DNA from: Rhodoferax sp.
Lineage (GTDB): Bacteria; Pseudomonadota; Gammaproteobacteria; Burkholderiales; Burkholderiaceae_C
Assembly: GCA_031291305.1 (NCBI GenBank)
Contig: JARLJH010000027.1
Location: forward strand, 1-64,000
Direction of reading: 5' to 3'
DNA: 64,000 nt
In this document: positions 52,370 through 61,075 of the stretch, piece after piece
How the letters are laid out: each line of letters starts with the position of its first letter
Numbering within the stretch: the first letter of the stretch is position 1
Translations under genes and position numbers: made by a program
Notes under the pieces: generated by a model
Databases searched by the model: none
What the model saw: the letters and a program-made list of their open reading frames with translations, nothing else
What the model was told of the DNA's origin: nothing

Positions 52370-52845
52370 GCCAGGCTTTGCCCGCAGAAGTTCAGACCTA
52401 TGTGGCTCTGGGGGCCAATCTGGGCGATGCTCGGGCTACCGTACTGCAGGCCATCAACGATTTGTCACGACTGCCAAATACCCGCCTAATCAAGGCCTCC
52501 AGCCTGTATCGCACGGCACCGTTTGAAGCCAGTGGTCCCGATTTCATCAATGCAGTTGTTGCCCTTATGACCAGGCTGGATGCCGGTGAGTTGCTACTGC
52601 AATTGCAGCATCTGGAAAACCGCAAGGGGCGCGAGCGGCCTTTCAAGAATGCCCCGCGTACGCTGGATCTGGATATCCTGCTGTACGGCAACAGCACCAT
52701 CAACACGGTAACTCTGCAGATTCCTCATCCACGCATGTGGGAGCGTGCTTTTGTGCTGGTGCCTTTGGCAGAAATCGCGCCGAAGTGTGTCACGGCTGAA
52801 CAGTTGGATGCAGTGCAAGTGCAACGTGTTCATCGCCTGGAATAG
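52366..52845 (+). CDS. folK: 2-amino-4-hydroxy-6-hydroxymethyldihydropteridine pyrophosphokinase
   Basis: A 159-residue HPPK of folate synthesis that transfers pyrophosphate from ATP to the pterin. Seen: YVALGANLGD, SSLYRTAPFEASGPDFINAV, and the signature RPFKNAPRTLDLDILLYG, then IPHPRMWERAFVLVPLAEIAP. It overlaps pcnB by four bases. The stop codon falls at the edge of a degenerate dispersed element (52841-52866, TAGCTATAGCCCTT). Confidence 0.96.
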   Translation: MSQALPAEVQTYVALGANLGDARATVLQAINDLSRLPNTRLIKASSLYRTAPFEASGPDFINAVVALMTRLDAGELLLQLQHLENRKGRERPFKNAPRTLDLDILLYGNSTINTVTLQIPHPRMWERAFVLVPLAEIAPKCVTAEQLDAVQVQRVHRLE

Positions 52846-52928
52846 CTATAGCCCTTGGCAGGTGGTGTACTACACTACAAAAATAAACAAGCCAATATTG
52901 CGCTTGAGAATATTAGAGGACACATGCC

Positions 52929-54764
52929 ATGAGTTACAACAATCTGAAACTGGCGGCCAAGCTCTGGGTGGCGGTGGTGGTCATCATATTGGCTCAAGTT
53001 CTTTTGCTGGCCGGCATGTACGTCCGCACATCAGAGCAACAAGACCAGATGGACAGCACTCTGACGGATCTGAATACCCGCACCAGATTGGCCAATCAGT
53101 GGTTTGCGGAAACTCTAGCCAACTCCGTGCGCGTGACGGCTGGCGTTCTCAGTAGTGATCCTGCGGTTGATCTGGCGTTCAAAGATGCCATTGCTGAAAC
53201 GACATCTCATATCAGTGGGTTGCAGAAGAGCATCCAGTCCATGCAACTCTCGGCGGACGAAAAGTCCCAGATGGAAGCCATTGCAGCCAATCGCAGTCAA
53301 GTAATTAGCTTGCGTGATGCCGCTCGAAAAGCGCGAGCAGAGGGTAACGTTGAAGAAGCTTTGAAGTTGATCAATGAAAGGTACATTCCTACTCAAAAAC
53401 AGTACGTTGAATCGTTGCGCGGTCTAGTCAAGATCGAAGATAACGCTGGGATTGCCTTCAAGGTGGAGATGGATCAGGCACAGGCGACGACGGCCAAAGT
53501 CGTTGTTGGTGTGGTTACCGTGTTGCTGCTGGGCATCATTTTTGGCGCTGCGTGGCTGATTCGCTCTATTCGTGAGCCGCTGACTGCTGCCAACGATCTG
53601 GCTGCCAAGATTGCTCAGGGCGATCTGAGCATGACCATTGACACCACGCGTGGCGACGAATTCGGTGATCTGATGAAGTCCTTGGCAAGCATGAATACCT
53701 CGCTAGGTAATATGGTCAACCAGGTGCGTCAAAGTACTGACAGCATCGCGATCGCCAGTTCTGAAATCGCGACGGGTAACAACGACCTGGCTCATCGTAC
53801 CGAGGAGACTTCCAGCAATCTGCAGTCCACCGCATCCAGCATGGACCACCTGACTCACACCGTGCAAACCAGTGCCGACAACGCACGCCAGGCCAGCAGT
53901 CTGGCCGCCAATGCATCCAGCGTAGCTGAACGCGGTGGTGCCGTGGTGCGCCAGGTGGTCAGTACCATGGAAGACATCAACGTCAGCAGCCGCAAGATTG
54001 CCGACATCATCGGCGTGATTGATGGCATTGCGTTCCAGACCAATATCCTGGCGCTGAACGCCGCCGTGGAAGCGGCACGTGCGGGTGAGCAGGGTCGCGG
54101 TTTTGCTGTGGTGGCCAGCGAGGTACGTAGCTTGGCGCAGCGCAGCGCGGAGGCTGCCAAAGAGATCAAGTTGTTGATCAACACTTCGGTGGAAAAGGTG
54201 GCCTCGGGTACGAAATTGGTGTCGGACGCAGGCAGCACCATGAACGACATCGTGCAGTCGGTGCGCAAGGTGGCTGACGTGATTGGCGAAATCACCGCCG
54301 CCTCGGGCGAGCAAAGCACACAGATATCCGGTGTTAACCAAGCCATTGGCGGGCTCGATCAGATGACCCAGCAAAATGCTGCACTGGTGGAGCAAAGCGC
54401 AGCAGCTGCAGAGAGTCTGCGCGACCAGGCTGATCAACTGGCGCGTGCGGTGGCCGTCTTCAAAACCGATGGCCGGGCGCTGGCCATGGCGCAGCGCCCC
54501 ACGCGAGACATCACGCCACGCAAACAGGCCATTGGCTACCAGCGCCCCAATGCACTCGCGCGACCGGCTGACAAGCCTGCGTTGACAGGCGTATCTGCTA
54601 CCAGAAAACTCCCTGGACCCGTCAAAGCCGCTGCCCAAAAACCTGCGGCAACACCGCCCAGGTTGACCAAGCCGGTATCGGGCAAGCCCGGCATGGCGCT
54701 TAAAACTGCGTCGGCCAAACCCGCGCCGGCATCGGCAGGCGAGTCTGACTGGGAAACTTTTTAA
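52929..54764 (+). CDS. Methyl-accepting chemotaxis protein with CheR-tether tail
   Basis: A 611-residue transmembrane chemoreceptor. TM1 about 12-34; a four-helix periplasmic sensor domain (about 35-190); TM2 about 192-214; HAMP (about 215-268); then a long cytoplasmic signalling coil with the hairpin tip [20 protein letters not shown] and [20 protein letters not shown]. The Pro/Lys/Ala-rich tail ends in DWETF, the xWxxF pentapeptide that tethers CheR/CheB methylation enzymes. AGAGGA precedes the ATG. Ligand unknown. Its stop shares TTAA with the convergent RidA gene. Confidence 0.95.
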   Translation: MSYNNLKLAAKLWVAVVVIILAQVLLLAGMYVRTSEQQDQMDSTLTDLNTRTRLANQWFAETLANSVRVTAGVLSSDPAVDLAFKDAIAETTSHISGLQKSIQSMQLSADEKSQMEAIAANRSQVISLRDAARKARAEGNVEEALKLINERYIPTQKQYVESLRGLVKIEDNAGIAFKVEMDQAQATTAKVVVGVVTVLLLGIIFGAAWLIRSIREPLTAANDLAAKIAQGDLSMTIDTTRGDEFGDLMKSLASMNTSLGNMVNQVRQSTDSIAIASSEIATGNNDLAHRTEETSSNLQSTASSMDHLTHTVQTSADNARQASSLAANASSVAERGGAVVRQVVSTMEDINVSSRKIADIIGVIDGIAFQTNILALNAAVEAARAGEQGRGFAVVASEVRSLAQRSAEAAKEIKLLINTSVEKVASGTKLVSDAGSTMNDIVQSVRKVADVIGEITAASGEQSTQISGVNQAIGGLDQMTQQNAALVEQSAAAAESLRDQADQLARAVAVFKTDGRALAMAQRPTRDITPRKQAIGYQRPNALARPADKPALTGVSATRKLPGPVKAAAQKPAATPPRLTKPVSGKPGMALKTASAKPAPASAGESDWETF

Positions 54765-55219
54765 GCCAGTTCGGCAATCATTTCAATTTCGACACAGGCG
54801 CCCAGCGGGAGCTGGGCCACACCAAAGGCGCTGCGGGAATGTGCACCTGTTTCTGATCCAAAAATCTGGCCAATTAGTTCGCTGGCTCCGTTGGTAACAA
54901 GGTGTTGCTCGGTGAAGTCAGCCGTGGAATTGACCAGTGACATCAGTTTGACAATGCGTGTCACGCGGTTGAGGTCACCCACGGCCGCGTGCAAGGTGCC
55001 CAGCAGTTCGATGGCAATGCTGCGCGCTGCCAGCTTGCCTTCATCAGTCGCCATGTCTTTGCCGAGCTGGCCGACCCAGGCTTTACCGTCCTTCTTGGCA
55101 ATGTGGCCGCTCAGAAAAACCAGATTACCGGTTTGTACATAGGGCACATAGGCCGCCGCCGGGATGGCGATGGGGGGCAGAGTAATGCCGAGTTCAGCGA
55201 GTTTGGCGTAAATGCTCAT
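54761..55219 (-). CDS. RidA family protein
   Basis: A 152-residue YjgF/YER057c/UK114-type protein. The family includes enamine/imine deaminases that remove reactive by-products of PLP enzymes. Seen: [34 protein letters not shown] and a C-terminal [22 protein letters not shown]. It is the longer subtype (like PA5083 or At-type rather than archetypal RidA) where the catalytic Arg is not always kept, and activity is uncertain. Convergent with the chemoreceptor gene. Confidence 0.88.
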   Translation of the reverse strand: MSIYAKLAELGITLPPIAIPAAAYVPYVQTGNLVFLSGHIAKKDGKAWVGQLGKDMATDEGKLAARSIAIELLGTLHAAVGDLNRVTRIVKLMSLVNSTADFTEQHLVTNGASELIGQIFGSETGAHSRSAFGVAQLPLGACVEIEMIAELA

Positions 55220-55234
55220 GGGAATCCTTTATAT

Positions 55235-55286
55235 AAAAAATTGGCCTCTAGCCCCCTATTAATAAGGGTTTATAGCTATAAAAAAT
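55235..55286. repeat. Dispersed TCTAGCCC element, copy 16
   Basis: Plus-strand reading: AATTGGCCTCTAGCCCCCTA, TTAATAAGGGTTTATAGCTA. It lies between hemerythrin and RidA genes on the minus strand. Confidence 0.9.
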
Positions 55287-55332
55287 GAATTATTCAAGAA
55301 AAGCCAAAGCGCCGAGATGGCTCTGCTTGGGC

Positions 55333-55839
55333 TCAGGTAGTTTCGAGTTTAGCGCCCGACTCTTCGTGAGGCGTGCAACTGCTGCTGTGACAGCCTTCAA
55401 TTTCTTCAGTGGGTAGTGCTTGGGGCAAGTGGACCCGGCCGGTTTTTTCATCGTAATCCACGCTTTGCAAATGCTGCGCCAAAGCCGCATCCATGGCATT
55501 GGCGTGCTGTGGAAACCACACCCCCAGTTCATCGGCCATTTGCCGCACCACGGCCAAGTCGCCGGTGCGGCCACGCTTGCTGCCTTCTCGCATCACCTTG
55601 AGCACCACTTGGTGCTGGGTGGTGTGGCAGTTGGTGGGCGAAAAGCCGGTATCGGTCATCCAGCGGTCTTCCCGCGCAAAGTGCTCATCTGTATGCGTTA
55701 CCAGCTCTTCCCATAGGGGTATCAATTGCGCATCGGTGGCACGAACCACCTTGGCCAGTAAGTCCACAAACTCGCGATGGGTGTCGTCCATCACGGGCAA
55801 ATCCATGGTGTAGCTATCAGACCACTGCAATTCAGGCAT
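55333..55839 (-). CDS. Bacteriohemerythrin
   Basis: A 168-residue O2-binding di-iron protein. All seven iron ligands of the family are in place: H21, H53, E57, H72, H76, H112 and D117. A C-terminal extension of about 35 residues contains CHSSSC and is polar. It may store or deliver O2, or sense it. AAGGAAA precedes the ATG. It is divergent from the 2-oxoacid oxidoreductase operon, with a perfect FNR box between the two starts. Confidence 0.94.
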   Translation of the reverse strand: MPELQWSDSYTMDLPVMDDTHREFVDLLAKVVRATDAQLIPLWEELVTHTDEHFAREDRWMTDTGFSPTNCHTTQHQVVLKVMREGSKRGRTGDLAVVRQMADELGVWFPQHANAMDAALAQHLQSVDYDEKTGRVHLPQALPTEEIEGCHSSSCTPHEESGAKLETT

Positions 55840-55941
55840 ACCGTTTCCTTTAAAAAAGCAAAGCCGCGAGCATAGGGAAGTCCCGCTGCAGCGCTTTGAC
55901 CAAAGTCACACAAAATGCAGCCAGTGGTACGTTAGCCATCT

Positions 55942-55955
55942 TTGATCCACATCAA
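55942..55955. promoter_or_regulatory. FNR/Anr-type box
   Basis: TTGATCCACATCAA is a perfect match to TTGAT-N4-ATCAA. It lies 92 bases before the first oxidoreductase gene and about 103 before the hemerythrin gene. A TACATT at 55978-55983 would be a -10 placing the box near -41.5, the position for FNR activation of the oxidoreductase operon. Confidence 0.88.
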
Positions 55956-56046
55956 CAACCGTTTTGCGATATGAACTTACATTGCAAGCAGCAAAAAATT
56001 TCCTTTGGCCCAGTCGGGATCAAGATGATTTTTTAAGGAGACCTTG

Positions 56047-56637
56047 ATGTTTCAGGTACGAATACACGGCCGTGGCGGCCAAGGTGTGGTCACCGGCGCA
56101 GAGATGTTGTCGATTGCGGCCTTTTTGGGTGGCAGGCACGCACAGGCGTTTCCAAGTTTCGGTTCCGAACGCACTGGTGCCCCCGTGGTGGCTTTTTGCC
56201 GCATGGATGGCAAAGAGATCCGATTGCGTGAGCCCATCATGCAGCCCGATGCCATCATCATTCAGGATCCCACGCTCCTGCATCAGGTTGACGTATTCAG
56301 TGGCCTCAAAAAAGACGGTTACATCCTGATCAATACCACCCGCACATTTGAGGAAATGGGCTTGGGTGAGTTTGTCAAGGGCTTCCGCCCTGAGCACCTG
56401 TTGACCGTACCAGCCAGCGAACTGGCCATGAAGCATGTGGGGCGCCCGGTGCCCAATGTGCCTTTGCTGGGTGCTTTTGCCGCTTTGGGCGGGCTGATTT
56501 CGCTGGAAGCCGTGCAGCAGGCCATCGACCAGAAGTTCTCGGGCTTGGTGGCCAAGGGCAACAAGGCTGCAGCCAAAGAGGCCTACGACATCGTCATGGC
56601 GCAAGAAGCCAAAGCCAAGGAGACCGAACATGCTTGA
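56047..56637 (+). CDS. 2-oxoacid:acceptor oxidoreductase, gamma subunit
   Basis: A 196-residue gamma subunit of the pyruvate:ferredoxin oxidoreductase superfamily. Seen: VRIHGRGGQGVVTGAEML at the N-terminus and FPSFGSERTGAPVVAFCRM. AAGGAG lies seven bases before the ATG. It overlaps the alpha gene by eight bases. The order gamma-alpha-beta-flavoprotein differs from the common gamma-delta-alpha-beta set; no separate delta ferredoxin gene is present. Confidence 0.92.
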   Translation: MFQVRIHGRGGQGVVTGAEMLSIAAFLGGRHAQAFPSFGSERTGAPVVAFCRMDGKEIRLREPIMQPDAIIIQDPTLLHQVDVFSGLKKDGYILINTTRTFEEMGLGEFVKGFRPEHLLTVPASELAMKHVGRPVPNVPLLGAFAALGGLISLEAVQQAIDQKFSGLVAKGNKAAAKEAYDIVMAQEAKAKETEHA

Positions 56638-57883
56638 ACAATGCGAAGGCTCGCATGCCGTAGCGCAGGCAGTGGCGCTGAGCCGCCCGGAAGTTATTTG
56701 TGCCTACCCGATTTCGCCTCAGACGCACATCGTCGAGGGCTTGGGTGAACTGGTGAAGTCAGGCGCGCTGAAGAACTGCGAATTCATCAACGTCGAGTCC
56801 GAGTTTGCCGCTTTGAGCGTGGCCATTGGCTCGTCGGCAGCGGGTGCGCGTTCGTACACGGCTACCGCCAGCCAGGGCTTGTTGTTCATGGCGGAAGCGG
56901 TTTACAACGCCTCGGGCCTGGGGTTGCCGATTGTGATGACGGTCGCCAACCGCGCCATTGGCGCGCCCATCAATATCTGGAATGATCACACCGACAGCAT
57001 GAGCATGCGCGACGCCGGCTGGTTGCAACTCTTTGCCGAGACCAACCAGGAGGCGTTGGACCTGCATATTCAGGCCTTCAGAATCGCCGAAGAGTTGTCT
57101 TTGCCGGTGATGGTGTGCATGGACGGCTTCATTTTGACGCACGCCTATGAACGTGTGGACATGCCCGATCAAGAGCAGGTGGACAAATTCCTGCCGCCTT
57201 ACGAGCCACGCCAGGTACTTGACCCGAACGATCCCGTGACGATTGGCGCTATGGTTGGCCCGGAGGCCTTTACCGAAGTACGTTACCTGGCACATGCCAA
57301 ACAGATGCAAGCCCTTGATCTGATTCCGCAGGTTGCTACAGAATTTAAAGCGGTATTTGGTCGCGATTCGGGCGGGCTGATCAAAACCTACCAAACCGAA
57401 GATGCAGACACCATCGTCATTGCTTTGGGCTCCGTGCTGGGCACCATCAAGGACACAGTGGACGATTTGCGCGCCCAGGGGCACAAGGTGGGGGTGCTGG
57501 GTATTACCTCGTATCGACCATTTCCCATTTCCGCCATCCGCGATGCCACCGTACGGGCCGAGCGGATTGTGGTCATTGAAAAATGTTTTGCAGTCGGCAT
57601 CGGCGGCATCGTGTCACGCGATGTACGCAGCGCAGTGCGCAACCGCCCGCAACCGGTGTACACCGTAGTGGCTGGCTTGGGTGGGCGCGCTATCACCAAA
57701 GAGTCGGTGAACAAGTTGTTGCTCCAGGGCATGGCAGACAAGCTGGATCTGCTCACCTTTCTGGACCTGGATTGGGCGGTTGTGAACCGTGTGCTGGATC
57801 GCGAAAAAGCAAGTCGGCGTTCCGGTCCGGTGGCTGAGGGTGTGCTGCGCGACCTGGGCACCGTGTCAAGCCACATTTCCTGA
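56630..57883 (+). CDS. 2-oxoacid:acceptor oxidoreductase, alpha subunit
   Basis: A 417-residue alpha subunit (PorA-like) with the N-terminal pyrimidine-binding domain (about 20-250: CAYPISPQTHIVEGLGE, SYTATASQGLLFMAEAV, WNDHTDSMSMRDAGWLQ) and the C-terminal transketolase-like domain (about 265-385). WNDHTDS replaces the classic pyruvate-type loop, but the substrate (pyruvate, 2-oxoglutarate, phenylglyoxylate or another) cannot be settled by eye. Twenty-one bases separate it from the beta gene. Confidence 0.92.
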   Translation: MLEQCEGSHAVAQAVALSRPEVICAYPISPQTHIVEGLGELVKSGALKNCEFINVESEFAALSVAIGSSAAGARSYTATASQGLLFMAEAVYNASGLGLPIVMTVANRAIGAPINIWNDHTDSMSMRDAGWLQLFAETNQEALDLHIQAFRIAEELSLPVMVCMDGFILTHAYERVDMPDQEQVDKFLPPYEPRQVLDPNDPVTIGAMVGPEAFTEVRYLAHAKQMQALDLIPQVATEFKAVFGRDSGGLIKTYQTEDADTIVIALGSVLGTIKDTVDDLRAQGHKVGVLGITSYRPFPISAIRDATVRAERIVVIEKCFAVGIGGIVSRDVRSAVRNRPQPVYTVVAGLGGRAITKESVNKLLLQGMADKLDLLTFLDLDWAVVNRVLDREKASRRSGPVAEGVLRDLGTVSSHIS

Positions 57884-57904
57884 CTCCGCACAGAAGGTAA
57901 CATC

Positions 57905-58897
57905 ATGGAACAGTCTTTAGTCAAGTTCTACCAGACCGGCACCTTCACGGTGGGCAACCGCTTGCTGGCACCCGAGCAACGCAGTGTGCAAGCGGGTGCA
58001 GAGCGCAGAAATTCGCTCAACTCTGGCCACCGTGCCTGCCAGGGCTGCGGTGAGGCACTGGGTGCGCGTTACGCCATCGACGCCGCCATGGCCGCCACCA
58101 ACGGGCAGTTGATTGCCGCCAACGCCACCGGCTGTCTGGAGGTGTTTTCCACCCCGTACCCCGAAACATCATGGCAGATGCCATGGATTCACTCGCTGTT
58201 TGGCAACGCGGCAGCAGTCGCTACCGGCATCGCCGCGGCCATGAAGGCCAAGGGGCGCACCGATGTGCGCGTGGTGGCGCAAGGCGGTGACGGTGGCACC
58301 ACCGACATCGGTTTTGGCTGCCTGTCAGGCATGTTTGAGCGTAATGACGATGTGCTCTACATCTGCTATGACAACGAGGCCTACATGAACACCGGCGTGC
58401 AGCGCTCCAGTGCCACCCCGCCAGCTGCCCGCACGGCCACCACCATGACGGTCGGCCCGCATCCGGGCAATGAATTCGGCCAGGGTAAAAATGTGCCGCA
58501 AATTGCCATGGCGCATGAGATTCCTTATGTCGCCACGGCGACCGTCGCGGATCTGCGTGATCTGGAATACAAGGTCACCAAGGCGATGTCCATACGCGGT
58601 GCGCGTTACATCCATATCTTTGTGCCATGCCCATTGGGTTGGGGAGCTGCATCTCACGACACCATCAAGCTGTCGAGGCTGGCGGTTGAAAGCGGCGTGT
58701 TTCCGGTGTTTGAGGCTGAAGCCGGCGAGGTGACTGGCGTGCTGAAAATCCGTCGTCAGGTGCCGGTGGAGGAATACCTCAAGCCACAAAAGCGGTTTGC
58801 CCATCTGTTTGGCAAAAGCCCTGACGTGAAAACCTTGGCCCGGCTGCAGGCGCGGGCTGATCGCAATATCCGCCGTTATGGCCTGCTGGAGGAATGA
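57905..58897 (+). CDS. 2-oxoacid:acceptor oxidoreductase, beta (TPP-binding) subunit
   Basis: A 330-residue catalytic subunit that binds thiamine pyrophosphate and a 4Fe-4S cluster. Seen: HRACQGCGEALGARY (cluster cysteines, about 40-54), ANATGCLEVFSTPYPETSW, the TPP/Mg motif QGGDGGTTDIGFGCLSGM with CYDNEAYMNTGVQRS, and a later Cys in FVPCPLGWG. Its stop overlaps the flavoprotein start (ATGA). Confidence 0.94.
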   Translation: MEQSLVKFYQTGTFTVGNRLLAPEQRSVQAGAERRNSLNSGHRACQGCGEALGARYAIDAAMAATNGQLIAANATGCLEVFSTPYPETSWQMPWIHSLFGNAAAVATGIAAAMKAKGRTDVRVVAQGGDGGTTDIGFGCLSGMFERNDDVLYICYDNEAYMNTGVQRSSATPPAARTATTMTVGPHPGNEFGQGKNVPQIAMAHEIPYVATATVADLRDLEYKVTKAMSIRGARYIHIFVPCPLGWGAASHDTIKLSRLAVESGVFPVFEAEAGEVTGVLKIRRQVPVEEYLKPQKRFAHLFGKSPDVKTLARLQARADRNIRRYGLLEE

Positions 58898-60525
58898 CTA
58901 TGCAAAAACCCTTTGCCATCACGTTGGATGTTGGAAGTTCGCTAGCCAACCACACGGGTTCTTGGCGTACCGAGCGCCCGGTGTACCTGAGCCGCATTCC
59001 CCCTTGCAGCCACGAATGCCCGGCGGGTGAAAACATCCAGGCCTGGCTGTTTCATGCCGAGTCCGGCAACTATGAGGCCGCCTGGCGCACGCTGGTGGAA
59101 GACAACCCGTTTCCAGCCATCATGGGCCGGGTTTGCTACCACACCTGTGAAGGTGCCTGCAATCGAGGTCAGTTGGACGCGGCGGTGGGTATCAATTCGG
59201 TGGAGCATTTTCTGGGTGACCAGGCCATTGCCCAGGGCTGGAAGTTTCCCGCCCCCGCGGCAGCCAGCGGCAAAAAGGTGCTGGTGGTGGGGGCTGGGCC
59301 TTCCGGTTTGTCGGCGGCTTACCACCTGGCGCGCATGGGCCATGCGGTGACGGTGTTTGAAGCCGGGCCACTGCCTGGCGGCATGATGCGCTTTGGCATT
59401 CCGCAATACCGCTTGCCGCGCCAGGTGCTTGACGACGAAGTACAGCGCATTGTCGATCTGGGCGTGGACATCCAGTACAACACCAAGGTCACCGACGTGC
59501 TGCAGGTCAAGCAGGACTTCGGCTTTGACGCGGTGTTTCTGGCGGTGGGGGCGCATATTGCCAAACGCGCGTACATCCCGGCAGGTGACTCGGCGCACAT
59601 CGTCGATGCGGTGTCCGTGTTGCGTTCCATGGAAGGGGAAGACAAACCTCTGTTGGGCCGCAGGGTAGTGGTTTATGGTGGGGGTAACACCGCCATTGAC
59701 GTTGCCCGCACGGCCAAGCGTCTGGGCGCCACAGAATCCATCATCGTCTACCGCCGTAACCGTGAAAAGATGCCTGCGCATGACTTTGAGTTGGAAGAAG
59801 CCCTGCAGGAAGGGGTGTTGATCAAATGGCTGTCAACCATCAAACAAGCGGGTGAGTCGTCCATCACGGTGGAAAAAATGGCGCTCGACGAGACAGGCTT
59901 TCCGCAGCCCACCGGCGAGTATGAAACTCTGGAAGCGGATTCGGTGGTGCTGGCTTTGGGGCAGGATGTTGATCTGTCGTTGATCGAAAACGTGCCGGGT
60001 TTGGTGGTCAAAGACGGTGTGGTGCAGGTCAATGCCCAAATGATGACTGGCCACGACGGTGTTTTCGCCGGTGGCGACATGGTGCCTGCTGATCGCAACG
60101 TGACGGTGGCCATCGGACACGGCAAAAAGGCTGCGCGCAACATCAATGCCTGGCTCAAGGGTGAAGCGTATGTGGCACCACCCAAGCACAGCGTCGCCAC
60201 CTATGACAAGCTGAATACTTGGTACTACAGCGATGCTCCCAAAACCATGCGCCCGATGCTCGATATCATTCGCCGTCAGTCAACGTTTGAAGAAGTGCAA
60301 GGTGGTCTGGACGAGAGCAATGCGCTGTTTGAAGCGCGACGCTGCCTGTCTTGCGGCAATTGTTTTGAATGCGATAACTGCTATGGTGTGTGCCCGGACA
60401 ATGCGGTGATCAAACTCGGGCCCGGCAAAGGTTTTGAATTTAATTACGATTATTGCAAGGGCTGTGGCATTTGCGTGTCAGAGTGTCCGTGTGGAGCGAT
60501 CAAAATGGTGCCCGAGGACATCTGA
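58894..60525 (+). CDS. GltD-like NAD(P)H flavoprotein fused to a two-cluster ferredoxin domain
   Basis: A 543-residue electron-transfer subunit. N-terminal Fe-S part (C38, C42 and CYHTCEGACNRG); FAD Rossmann motif VVGAGPSGLSAAYHLARMG (about 131-149); NAD(P) motif VVYGGGNTAIDVARTAKRLG with YRRNREKMPAHD after it, favouring NADPH; second FAD motif GVFAGGD. The C-terminus carries CLSCGNCFECDNCYGVCP and CKGCGICVSECPCGAI, two 4Fe-4S clusters like the delta subunit of four-subunit oxidoreductases. It probably links 2-oxoacid oxidation to NAD(P). Related flavoprotein subunits occur in NAD(P)-dependent phenylglyoxylate and 2-oxoglutarate oxidoreductases of denitrifying betaproteobacteria. Confidence 0.92.
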   Translation: MTMQKPFAITLDVGSSLANHTGSWRTERPVYLSRIPPCSHECPAGENIQAWLFHAESGNYEAAWRTLVEDNPFPAIMGRVCYHTCEGACNRGQLDAAVGINSVEHFLGDQAIAQGWKFPAPAAASGKKVLVVGAGPSGLSAAYHLARMGHAVTVFEAGPLPGGMMRFGIPQYRLPRQVLDDEVQRIVDLGVDIQYNTKVTDVLQVKQDFGFDAVFLAVGAHIAKRAYIPAGDSAHIVDAVSVLRSMEGEDKPLLGRRVVVYGGGNTAIDVARTAKRLGATESIIVYRRNREKMPAHDFELEEALQEGVLIKWLSTIKQAGESSITVEKMALDETGFPQPTGEYETLEADSVVLALGQDVDLSLIENVPGLVVKDGVVQVNAQMMTGHDGVFAGGDMVPADRNVTVAIGHGKKAARNINAWLKGEAYVAPPKHSVATYDKLNTWYYSDAPKTMRPMLDIIRRQSTFEEVQGGLDESNALFEARRCLSCGNCFECDNCYGVCPDNAVIKLGPGKGFEFNYDYCKGCGICVSECPCGAIKMVPEDI

Positions 60526-60571
60526 CCTGACTGGGGTTAGTCAGAAGGGTGACTTTTTTTAGGAGTAAATC

Positions 60572-61009
60572 ATGTTCAAACATATTCTTGTCCCTGTGGA
60601 TGGTTCAAGTACGTCCCAAGCGGCTGTCAGCAAGGCGATCGAGCTGGCCAAGGCCTTTGGCAGCACGGTCACGGTCATTTACGTGATTGATCCCTATCCG
60701 TTTACCGGCGTGGGAACGGATTTCGCCTATGGTCAGGCAGAGTATTTGAGTGCAGCCACGGCCGAGGCGAATTCCGCCGTTCATGCTGCCAAGGACAGCT
60801 TTACTGCAGCCGGTGTGACTGTGAATACCTCGATCATTGAAGCGCACACCGCCTGGCGTGGCATTGTTGAGGCGGGGGAATCACTGCAAGCCGATCTGAT
60901 TGTGATGGGCTCGCATGGTCGCAGTGGCTTGGAGAAGTTGGTGCTGGGTAGCGTGGCGCAAGCTGTTTTGTCGCACACCAAGCAGCCCGTGTTGGTCACG
61001 CGTAGCTAA
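60572..61009 (+). CDS. Universal stress protein (UspA family)
   Basis: A 145-residue UspA-type protein. Seen: FKHILVPVDGSSTSQAAVSK at the start and the ATP-binding loop VMGSHGRSGLEKLVLGSVAQ, followed by VLSHTKQPVLVTRS. AGGAG precedes the ATG. It follows the oxidoreductase operon by 46 bases and may be read with it, so it could be an anaerobic-stress Usp. Two hairpin terminators follow. Confidence 0.95.
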   Translation: MFKHILVPVDGSSTSQAAVSKAIELAKAFGSTVTVIYVIDPYPFTGVGTDFAYGQAEYLSAATAEANSAVHAAKDSFTAAGVTVNTSIIEAHTAWRGIVEAGESLQADLIVMGSHGRSGLEKLVLGSVAQAVLSHTKQPVLVTRS

Positions 61010-61011
61010 AA

Positions 61012-61073
61012 AAACAGCCCCTGCGGGGCTGTTTTTGAGGATATTGAGGGCCGTGGAGGCCCTCAATTTTTTA
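61012..61073. terminator. Two tandem terminators between uspA and nrdJ
   Basis: AAACAGCCCC-TGC-GGGGCTGTTT (61012-61034) with flanking A and T runs, then ATTGAGGGCC-GTGGA-GGCCCTCAAT (61043-61067) followed by TTTTTT. Both could end uspA; the first in minus orientation has a T run and would end nrdJ. Confidence 0.9.
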
Positions 61074-61075
61074 GG

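Noticed and set aside
57325..57370. A stretch in the oxidoreductase alpha gene (TTGCTACAGAATTTAAAGCG) resembling the element end
   Set aside because: The TCTAGCCC core is absent; probably chance.
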